From contig JBMYQA010000348.1 in the NCBI GenBank assembly GCA_049600855.1, positions 1 through 5,823 on the forward strand: a stretch of 5,823 bases of DNA, written 5' to 3'. The notes under the pieces are model-generated. The model saw nothing but the letters and a program-made list of their open reading frames with translations. It was not told the origin of the DNA and did not search any database. This document shows positions 1 to 5,823 of this stretch, one piece after another (positions within the stretch are counted from its first letter, which is position 1; each line of letters begins with the position of its first letter). The position numbers and the translations under genes are program-made. This DNA is from JBMYQA01 sp049600855 (GTDB taxonomy: Bacteria; Bacteroidota; Bacteroidia; Cytophagales; Flammeovirgaceae).

Positions 1-150
1 ACTAGGGGTTTTGATTTCGCCTATACGGGTCACATCGCCCACTTTCAAGCGTATGAAAAAAAGTCTTTAGAAATTCAGAAGCGCATTCTAGGAGAGAAAC
101 TTTACAAAGTAATGGTATGGTTTGATGGAAAACTACCTGTGTATTTCTAA
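1..150 (+). CDS. C-terminal fragment of an unidentified protein (5' end outside window)
   Basis: Reading frame 1 is open from the first base to a TAA at 148-150 and encodes 49 residues. The fragment starts TRGFDFAYTGHIAHF and ends KVMVWFDGKLPVYF. The composition is ordinary for a soluble folded protein: mixed charged and aromatic residues, no membrane segment and no cysteine. A lysine/glutamate-rich stretch in the middle (AYEKKSLEIQKRILGEK) is probably a helix, followed by a likely beta strand (YKVMVWFDG). I do not recognise the family. It converges with the minus-strand OmpA-type gene across a 57-base gap, so the two are not in one operon. That it is coding is supported by the sensible protein composition and by the minus-strand gene ending just beyond the stop; a chance open frame of 50 codons remains possible. 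Confidence 0.6.
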   Translation, partial: TRGFDFAYTGHIAHFQAYEKKSLEIQKRILGEKLYKVMVWFDGKLPVYF

Positions 151-207
151 TAGTTACCTTAACCACTCAATATTTCCTACCAGTTTCTCTATTCCATTTA
201 TACTTCA

Positions 208-2820
208 CTAAAACACCTTAAATTCTACTCGCCGATTCTTTTGCCTGCCTTCGGGTGTGGCATTGCTTGCTTTGGGGCGCGACTCTCCATATCCTGTAGC
301 CTGAATTGAAGCCGCACTACATCCTTTAGAAATCAGGAACTTTTTTACGGAATTGGCTCTGCGCTTCGATAAATCCAAGTTATCGGCATCATTACCCACA
401 TTATCCGTATGCCCTTCAATTTGCAGTTTTATGCCCGCATTTACTTTTAACATTTGAGCCAATCGGGTAAGGTCGAAAAAGGACTCTGGACGAATTTTAT
501 CGCTATTATGATCAAAGTGAAGGGTTTTCATTTCAAAAGGCGTATGTTTTTCTCCCTTCTTAAAAGAACTGACTTTAATCTCGTTATCGGTAACTTTAGG
601 TTTTGATGGATTCCTCAAATCAACTTCTACCGAAGTGCCAAACTTATCTTTATCCTTTACGTAGTAAATAAATTTCTTTTTCCCTTTAAATGGAATCAAA
701 TATTCCCCATCCTTTGCCGAGCTAGTGACCGTACCCCGATTCGATTTATTATCGACTTCCTCCCACTCAATGCTTGCTTTTACAGGTGTGCCTTCTACCG
801 ACTCCACCTTCCCTTTAACCACCATTACAGGCTCTGGTCGGAACTTTTCAGGCACCGCGATCTCATAAATATCTGATCGACCATACGAGTTGGCCCCTTG
901 GGTAGAAACAACTAAGGCAGACGTTCCCAAGGAGGTAATGTGAAAAGCATCATCTCCTGGACTATTAATCCACTTCCCTAGATTAATAGGCTCACTCCAT
1001 TGCGTCCACGAGCTGTTACTTAAGCGTTTACACATAAACACATCGTATCCACCCAATCCATAATGCCCATCAGAAACAAAATACAAGGTTTTGCCATCAG
1101 GATGCAAAAAAGGTTTTTTCTCCGCAAATGGTGTATTGATTTTTGCACCTAAATTGATCGGTTCGCTCCAACCTGTTTTTGTCCGCACGCACACGTAGAT
1201 GTCTAAGTTAAACTCGCCTCCGCCATGAAAATAGAGCTTATCCTTCGGGTAAATGGGATTAAAACCTCCTGTAGCACCTTTTCGATCTGAAGCGAAGAAT
1301 ATCGCTTGACCATCGGCAGACATGCTAAAACTCGTTTCGTAATAGGGCGTATTGATGGGATAGTTCATCACATCTAAATTTTTCCAGCCATTCCATCGCT
1401 TTACGGCATAATAGATGTCTCCTTTTCCAATCCTACTTTCAGTACTCTTCACATAATAATAGTTCCTCAGTTGACTGTAATTTCCATAAATAAACATGGT
1501 ATCTCCTTTCGGATTAAATGACATGGGGACTTCATGTGTCTGCGTATTTATTTCTGAACTCAATTTTTGAGCACGTTGCCAGTTGCCATTTTGCTTCAAC
1601 GAAAAATAGATATCTTCTCCAGTTTCGTCATTTTTACGCGTAAAATAGAGGGAATTTCCATCCAGCGTCAACACTGGACTATATTCATTGAGTTTCGAAT
1701 TCACGCCTCTTCCCAAATTACGCAATCTTCTCTCCGTACTTTCTTGCAACAAGCGCATGATTTTAGGAATACGGCTATCGCGGAATAGGCTTTTGTAAGT
1801 CGCATACACATTGTACGCACCTCGCCAATCTGATTTTAAGATATGAGGCGCTGCTTTTTTTTGAACAGCAATAAAGGCAATATCATTAGGGGCAAACTTC
1901 CGAATAAATTGGTCGTACAATGCTGCATTTTCTGAGGTACAGCCCTCATAATGTAGATTTAACTGGCATAAGAAATCAATCGGTGTCGTATTATTTTCGG
2001 AAGCGATTTCCTTCAACTTCCGATAACTCGGATGTGTGGCATAACTATTCGGACTAAAGCCAAATGCAGCACCATAATATTGTGGGACAATGTGTTTTAA
2101 TTCTGCATCCGTATATTGTTCTATAATTAAGTCACAAAACTTTTCGTAAATCTTCCCACTCCGATCTCCAAACTGGCGAATTGAAGCAATTTGTGTATAA
2201 TCTATCAGTAAATCTCGCTTATATACATTGATTTTTGTTTTATAAGGTGATAACGGATAATCGACCAAATAGCGTTTACATTGTTTAATCAGGTTGCCTC
2301 TTAATGCCTCTACCGTATCGGCATCAGCATATTTATCGTATATTTTAGATTGATAAAGCATTAATAAATTCTTGCGGTATGGCGCATTGGTAATGATTGT
2401 ATAGGCTTCTTTCATCAATAGCGATGGGTATTGGCCGATAATATGATCTTCGGTTACGGAAAAGGCTTTTCGCACAGTAGCTTTCTCTTCGTAAGCCAAT
2501 TTTTTATAGTTCCCTGAAGCTTTTACACTGTAAGAAAACGCCTTTCGCAGCATTTCAAAGTGAGGTTCGAAATTCTTATACTTATTGCGGAAAGCTTCAC
2601 GACTTAAGAGTAGTTTGTGTTTTTCGAACCACACTTTACTCATCCCTAACAAGGCTATGGTGCTGTTCTTATCGGCCTTTAAAATAGTGGCAAACTGTTT
2701 TCCCGCACTTTGGTAGTTTTTCGCAAATAAAGTGTTTAAGGCCTCCCTTTCGGCACTGGTTTGCCCTAAAGCCACTAGCGGTAACATAAACAGTAAAATC
2801 AGTAAGTATTGGAATTTCAT
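208..2820 (-). CDS. Exported TPR / PD40 beta-propeller / OmpA-domain envelope protein
   Basis: An 870-residue exported protein expected to sit in the periplasm and bind peptidoglycan. Residues 1-19 form a signal peptide (MKFQYLL..., hydrophobic core) with a likely signal peptidase I site ALG|Q; there is no lipobox cysteine. Residues 22-370 are mostly helical; about 25-65 resemble a TPR unit. About 375-655 form a PD40 propeller: five strand motifs such as YSPVLTLDGNSLYFT (380-394), ETSFSMSADGQAIFFASDR (495-513) and KKPFLHPDGKTLYFVSD (568-584) alternate with D-I/V-Y/F strands. About 665-735 resemble a carboxypeptidase-regulatory-like fold. The OmpA domain is about 766-868; D806 in GHTDNVG and R821 in LSKRRA are the expected diaminopimelate-binding pair. 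The domain order matches PorE of the type IX secretion system, but PorE is a shorter lipoprotein, so orthology is not claimed. The ATG at 2820 directly precedes the signal peptide and has no Shine-Dalgarno sequence. Confidence 0.93.
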   Translation of the reverse strand: MKFQYLLILLFMLPLVALGQTSAEREALNTLFAKNYQSAGKQFATILKADKNSTIALLGMSKVWFEKHKLLLSREAFRNKYKNFEPHFEMLRKAFSYSVKASGNYKKLAYEEKATVRKAFSVTEDHIIGQYPSLLMKEAYTIITNAPYRKNLLMLYQSKIYDKYADADTVEALRGNLIKQCKRYLVDYPLSPYKTKINVYKRDLLIDYTQIASIRQFGDRSGKIYEKFCDLIIEQYTDAELKHIVPQYYGAAFGFSPNSYATHPSYRKLKEIASENNTTPIDFLCQLNLHYEGCTSENAALYDQFIRKFAPNDIAFIAVQKKAAPHILKSDWRGAYNVYATYKSLFRDSRIPKIMRLLQESTERRLRNLGRGVNSKLNEYSPVLTLDGNSLYFTRKNDETGEDIYFSLKQNGNWQRAQKLSSEINTQTHEVPMSFNPKGDTMFIYGNYSQLRNYYYVKSTESRIGKGDIYYAVKRWNGWKNLDVMNYPINTPYYETSFSMSADGQAIFFASDRKGATGGFNPIYPKDKLYFHGGGEFNLDIYVCVRTKTGWSEPINLGAKINTPFAEKKPFLHPDGKTLYFVSDGHYGLGGYDVFMCKRLSNSSWTQWSEPINLGKWINSPGDDAFHITSLGTSALVVSTQGANSYGRSDIYEIAVPEKFRPEPVMVVKGKVESVEGTPVKASIEWEEVDNKSNRGTVTSSAKDGEYLIPFKGKKKFIYYVKDKDKFGTSVEVDLRNPSKPKVTDNEIKVSSFKKGEKHTPFEMKTLHFDHNSDKIRPESFFDLTRLAQMLKVNAGIKLQIEGHTDNVGNDADNLDLSKRRANSVKKFLISKGCSAASIQATGYGESRPKASNATPEGRQKNRRVEFKVF

Positions 2821-2981
2821 TCTATTGGATTTTCGTTTGGACGATGTTTACACCTCAGTTTATCTGAAACAGCTTAATCACTATTTCCACGACTTATAAT
2901 TCAAAACATTCCTATAAACTTAACGCAAAATTTAAGGAGTATAAATGAAGTATGGTCACTTTTTAACACTTCGTTGATTTA

Positions 2982-3017
2982 TTTGTTGCCACAAATCGCA
3001 CCTCAACCTTATTTTAG
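2982..3017 (+). promoter_or_regulatory. Candidate Bacteroidetes-type promoter for the YyaL-like/sigma-factor cluster
   Basis: The known Bacteroidetes housekeeping promoter has a -33 TTG or TTTG and a -7 TAnnTTTG about 19-21 bases apart. Here TTTGTTG (2982-2988) is followed after 21 bases by TATTTTAG (3010-3017), one mismatch from the -7 consensus. A transcript would start near 3024, leaving a leader of roughly 65 bases before the ATG at 3090. A weaker alternative lies closer to the gene: TTG at 3032-3034 and TATCTTG at 3055-3061. The rest of the divergent gap (2821-3089) holds no other convincing element, and I found no good match reading left toward the OmpA-type gene. In AT-rich DNA such matches arise by chance, so confidence is low. 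Confidence 0.3.
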
Positions 3018-3089
3018 ATCGGTTCAAATCATTGTTTAGCACGTCTCAACCAATTATCTTGCAACGCGTCCATTAGCTACTCCGTGATC

Positions 3090-5129
3090 ATGAATGAGAA
3101 TAAACCAGCCAATCGCCTGATTAATGCTTCAAGTCCCTATTTATTACAACATGCCTACAATCCTGTGGATTGGTATCCGTGGGGAAAAGAAGCATTAACG
3201 CTTGCTCAAAAACAAGATCGTCCTATTATTGTGAGTATAGGCTATTCTGCTTGTCATTGGTGTCATGTGATGGAGCGAGAATCATTTGAAAATGAGCAAG
3301 TTGCTGAAATAATGAACACACATTATGTCTGCATCAAAGTAGACCGAGAAGAGCGTCCAGATATTGATCAAATCTATATGGAAGCGGTACAGTTAATGGG
3401 TATAAATGGAGGTTGGCCACTAAATGTGATTCTCATGCCAAATGGGAAACCTTTTTATGGAGGCACATATTTCCCTCCACAAAATTGGGCTAATCTGCTC
3501 TTGTCTGTCGCTAAAGCCTTTCGCAATCAACGCGATGAACTCGAAGATTCCGCCAACTCCTTAGCTGAAGGCGTAGCGCGAAGCGAAGTGGAACGCTTTG
3601 GACTACAGACTCAAAGTGATTCTGAATTTAGTTTGGAAGCCCTGAATGAAATGTTTGAAAAATTGGCTTCAAAATTTGATTTGGAACACGGAGGCATGAA
3701 TCGTGCTCCAAAGTTTCCCATGCCAGCTATTTATTCATTTCTACTGCGGTATTACCAACTCAGTAAAAATGAAGCCGCCCTAAATCACCTCAAATTAAGT
3801 TTAAACGAGCTTGCCTATGGAGGCATTTACGACCAAATTGGTGGCGGTTTTGCACGCTACTCTGTGGATGCGGAATGGTTTGCGCCACATTTTGAGAAAA
3901 TGCTTTATGACAATGCCCAACTGCTTAGCATCTACGCCGAAGCATATACTTTGACCAAAGATGAACATTATCAACACATTGTTGCCCAAACCGTAGACTT
4001 TCTCGTTCGAGAGTTACAAGACCCTTCAGCTGGGTTTTACGCTGCTTTAGATGCAGATAGTGAAGGCATTGAAGGCAAATTTTACATTTGGACTTACCAA
4101 GAACTGCAACAACTTATTGAGGCAAACGAATTTGCACTTTTTGAAGCGTATTATCACATTAGCCCGAATGGTAATTGGGAAGATGGTCAAAATATCCTCC
4201 ACAGAAGAGGGACGGATCAGGAATTTGCTCAGAATAAACAAATTACGGTTGCAGATTTAAGTGAATTGAAAGAAAAATGGGCACAGCAGCTACTTGAAGT
4301 CCGCGCAAGCAGGGTACGTCCAGGCTTAGATGACAAGCAGCTTACTTCTTGGAATGGCCTATTAGTTAAGGGCTTATGTGATACTTATCAAGCATTTAAT
4401 CAAGATCATTACCTACAGCTTGCCATAACTGTTGCCCAGTTTATTGATGAGCAAATGACCATTAATCAAGCACAATTATTACATAATTATAAAGATGGAA
4501 AGGCCAGCATTCCAGCTTACTTAGAAGATTATGCAGCGGTAATCCAAGCTTACGTGGCAGTATATCAATCCAATTTTGATGAAAAATGGCTCGCTAAAGC
4601 CAAAAGCTTAACCGACTATACCATCCAACAGTTTTGGGATGAAAAAGAAGGTTTATTCTTTTTTACAGACAAAGATGGAGAAGCACTCATTGCCCGTAAA
4701 AAGGAACTGTTTGATAATGTTATTCCTGCTTCTAATTCAATTATGGCAACCAATCTGTTTCAGCTAGGATTATTATTAGAAAACAGTAACTATACGGATT
4801 ACGCAGAAGATATGATCAAAAGAATTAGTAATTTACTGTATCGGGAAGTACATTACCTATGTAATTGGGCTGCTTTGTATACGTACTTTGTAAAGCCAAC
4901 TACAGAAATTGCAATCATTGGAGAGAAAGCCATCGAATACGCTCAAGAAATGCGGAAGCATTACCTCCCTAATTGTATTTTTGTAGGAACTACCCAAAAA
5001 AGTGAATTGCCATTACTAAAAAACCGAACAGCGATTGAGGGGAAAACTACCATCTATGTTTGCCAGAATAAAAGTTGCCAACTACCTGTTACTACTATTC
5101 AAGATGCCTTAAAACAACTATCAGCTTAA
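3090..5129 (+). CDS. YyaL/SPATA20-family protein: thioredoxin-like (DUF255) domain plus alpha/alpha-barrel domain
   Basis: A 679-residue cytoplasmic protein (no signal peptide or membrane segment) of the COG1331 family, which includes Bacillus YyaL and animal SPATA20. Its cellular function is not well established. Residues about 1-165 are the thioredoxin-like domain: the family start NRLINASSPYLLQHA, the CHWC motif (C55, C58) in SIGYSACHWCHVM, then DREERPDID and GGWPLNVILMPNGKPF. From about 185 an (alpha/alpha)-barrel follows, related to the N-acylglucosamine 2-epimerase and six-hairpin glycosidase folds, with family motifs KFPMP, GGIYDQIGGGFARYS, FEKMLYDNAQL, DDKQLTSWNGL and IPASNS. A C-terminal pair, C658 and C663 (YVCQNKSC), is also typical. 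Length is normal and the gene looks intact. A GTG at 3084 would add two residues; the ATG at 3090 is preferred because MNENKPANRL fits the usual family start. Neither has a Shine-Dalgarno sequence. The sigma-factor gene starts 4 bases after the stop, implying co-transcription. Confidence 0.93.
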   Translation: MNENKPANRLINASSPYLLQHAYNPVDWYPWGKEALTLAQKQDRPIIVSIGYSACHWCHVMERESFENEQVAEIMNTHYVCIKVDREERPDIDQIYMEAVQLMGINGGWPLNVILMPNGKPFYGGTYFPPQNWANLLLSVAKAFRNQRDELEDSANSLAEGVARSEVERFGLQTQSDSEFSLEALNEMFEKLASKFDLEHGGMNRAPKFPMPAIYSFLLRYYQLSKNEAALNHLKLSLNELAYGGIYDQIGGGFARYSVDAEWFAPHFEKMLYDNAQLLSIYAEAYTLTKDEHYQHIVAQTVDFLVRELQDPSAGFYAALDADSEGIEGKFYIWTYQELQQLIEANEFALFEAYYHISPNGNWEDGQNILHRRGTDQEFAQNKQITVADLSELKEKWAQQLLEVRASRVRPGLDDKQLTSWNGLLVKGLCDTYQAFNQDHYLQLAITVAQFIDEQMTINQAQLLHNYKDGKASIPAYLEDYAAVIQAYVAVYQSNFDEKWLAKAKSLTDYTIQQFWDEKEGLFFFTDKDGEALIARKKELFDNVIPASNSIMATNLFQLGLLLENSNYTDYAEDMIKRISNLLYREVHYLCNWAALYTYFVKPTTEIAIIGEKAIEYAQEMRKHYLPNCIFVGTTQKSELPLLKNRTAIEGKTTIYVCQNKSCQLPVTTIQDALKQLSA

Positions 5130-5133
5130 CGCT

Positions 5134-5700
5134 ATGCCAAAAGAGCCGTCATCAGAAGATCACCTCATCTTAGAAGTTAAACAAGGTAATGAATCTGCTT
5201 TTAGAAAGTTATTCGATAAATTCTACAAGCTATTGTTAGCTGTTGCCATTAACTTTTTAAAAGACATTGACGCTGCAAAAGATGTCGTGCAAGAAGTCTT
5301 TTTCCAGTTGTGGAAGAAAAGGGAATCGCTCAATATTAACAGTTCTGTGGAAGCTTACTTAAAACGAGCGGTCATCAATAAATCGCTGAATCAAATTAAA
5401 TATCAAAAACGGCTTACAGGAGATGATAATCTTGAGCATCAACATAGCAGCTCCTATACAGTAGTCGAAGAATTACAAGCAGCGGAACTCCATGAAGCCC
5501 TTCAACAAGCGCTTGACAGTTTGCCTGAACGTTGTCGCTTAATTTTTGTCATGCGCAGACTTGAAGGCATGTCACACAAAGAGATTGCTGAAAAACTTGA
5601 AATCTCACCTAAAACCATTGAAAATCAAATGACAAAAGCACTAAAAGTGTTGAAGGAAGCTGTTCGCGTTTATGAAGAAAAAAGTAATGGGCAACCATAG
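5134..5700 (+). CDS. ECF-type RNA polymerase sigma-70 factor (Bacteroidetes-expanded type)
   Basis: A 188-residue extracytoplasmic-function sigma factor that would direct RNA polymerase to a specific promoter set. Region sigma-2 spans about 15-90: the start LILEVKQGNESAFRKLFDKFY, then the core-binding and -10 recognition helix DAAKDVVQEVFFQLW (46-60), then YLKRAVINKSLNQIKY. A polar linker covers about 92-112. Region sigma-4 spans about 116-175, with LDSLPERCRLIFVMRRLEGMS leading into the helix-turn-helix HKEIAEKLEISPKTIENQM (148-166) that reads the -35 element. Sigma-1.1 and sigma-3 are absent, as usual for ECF factors, and the length is typical. It resembles the Bacteroides-expansion sigma group, whose members are usually paired with a FecR-like anti-sigma factor; a probable one begins 85 bases downstream. 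Only 4 bases separate it from the YyaL-like gene, so translation may be coupled. Its signal and target genes cannot be read from the window. Confidence 0.95.
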   Translation: MPKEPSSEDHLILEVKQGNESAFRKLFDKFYKLLLAVAINFLKDIDAAKDVVQEVFFQLWKKRESLNINSSVEAYLKRAVINKSLNQIKYQKRLTGDDNLEHQHSSSYTVVEELQAAELHEALQQALDSLPERCRLIFVMRRLEGMSHKEIAEKLEISPKTIENQMTKALKVLKEAVRVYEEKSNGQP

Positions 5701-5737
5701 GGGAAATACCGTGAAAGTTTGCCATTATCATGGGAGA

Positions 5738-5769
5738 TTGCCCCAATAACCAAACCTTACCTACAATTG
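5738..5769 (+). promoter_or_regulatory. Candidate promoter in front of the probable anti-sigma gene
   Basis: TTG (5738-5740) is followed after exactly 21 bases by TACAATTG (5762-5769), one mismatch from the Bacteroidetes -7 consensus TAnnTTTG. The -7 element ends 16 bases before the ATG at 5786, giving a short leader. If real, the downstream gene could be transcribed without the sigma-factor gene, as well as by read-through. The match is short and could be chance. Confidence 0.25.
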
Positions 5770-5785
5770 TTAAAGCTTACGCATT

Positions 5786-5823
5786 ATGGAAGAAGACTTT
5801 TACATCACCTTACTATATAAAAA
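5786..5823 (+). CDS. Start of a probable FecR-like anti-sigma factor (3' end outside window)
   Basis: An ATG at 5786 opens a frame that stays open to the window edge, giving MEEDFYITLLYK. Acidic, aromatic, short N-termini of this type are common at the start of the cytoplasmic sigma-binding domain of Bacteroidetes anti-sigma factors, and the gene sits directly after an ECF sigma factor on the same strand, where such a partner is expected. The assignment rests mainly on position: 12 residues cannot identify a family. There is no Shine-Dalgarno sequence before the ATG, in line with the other genes here. The 85-base gap from the sigma-factor stop is longer than the 4-base gap upstream and contains a promoter-like pair and possible RNA pairing. 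Confidence 0.5.
   Translation, partial: MEEDFYITLLYK

Noticed and set aside
151..207. Possible bidirectional terminator in the convergent gap
   Set aside because: I looked for a GC-rich hairpin with a T tract on either strand and found none; the gap is plain AT-rich sequence.
1567..1788. 73-codon plus-strand open frame inside the OmpA-type gene
   Set aside because: It lies wholly antisense to the PD40 propeller coding region, has no recognisable domain, and is explained as a shadow of the large gene.
208..2820. Naming the envelope protein PorE
   Set aside because: It lacks a lipobox, is clearly longer, and no other type IX secretion gene is present in the window.
2919..2936. Inverted repeat CTTAA-N8-TTAAG in the divergent intergenic region
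   Set aside because: Only five AT-rich base pairs; this is expected by chance and is not enough for an operator call.
3021..3030. GGTTCAAATC, resembling a tRNA T-loop (B box)
   Set aside because: The flanking bases cannot form the five-pair T stem, and no acceptor, anticodon or D arm is found around it.
3801..4260. Three short open frames (62-69 codons, both strands) within the YyaL-like gene
   Set aside because: They overlap conserved family motifs of the real gene in other frames and encode compositions with no family signature.

Overview
The window looks like a chromosomal piece from a member of the Bacteroidota. The evidence is a large exported TPR/PD40/OmpA-type protein, an ECF sigma factor of the kind expanded in Bacteroidetes, moderately AT-rich DNA, and start codons with no Shine-Dalgarno sequence in front of any of them. 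The sequence alone does not allow a confident genus. No RNA gene, insertion sequence, CRISPR array or phage gene is visible.

Layout: (1) Bases 1-150 hold the last 49 codons of a plus-strand gene of unknown function. (2) After a 57-base convergent gap with no clear terminator hairpin, a minus-strand gene (208-2820) encodes an 870-residue exported protein. It has an N-terminal TPR-like helical region, a five-blade PD40 propeller, a carboxypeptidase-regulatory-like beta-sandwich and a C-terminal OmpA peptidoglycan-binding domain. (3) A 269-base divergent intergenic region (2821-3089) contains one reasonable Bacteroidetes-type promoter candidate reading right. (4) A plus-strand cluster follows: a YyaL/SPATA20-family protein (thioredoxin-like domain plus alpha/alpha barrel, 3090-5129), then an ECF sigma factor only 4 bases downstream (5134-5700), then, after 85 bases, the first 12 codons of a gene cut by the window edge (5786-5823). 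By position and by its N-terminal sequence this last gene is probably the partner anti-sigma factor.

How the genes may work together: the OmpA-type protein is an envelope protein that should hold peptidoglycan in the periplasm, and it is transcribed independently of the right-hand cluster. The sigma factor and the probable anti-sigma factor form a standard cell-surface or stress signalling module. The less ordinary point is the tight coupling of the sigma factor to a CxxC-bearing YyaL-type protein, which suggests co-transcription and possibly a redox or stress link; that link is inference. I see no clearly undescribed system here. The best lead is this coupling, together with the poorly understood YyaL/SPATA20 family itself.
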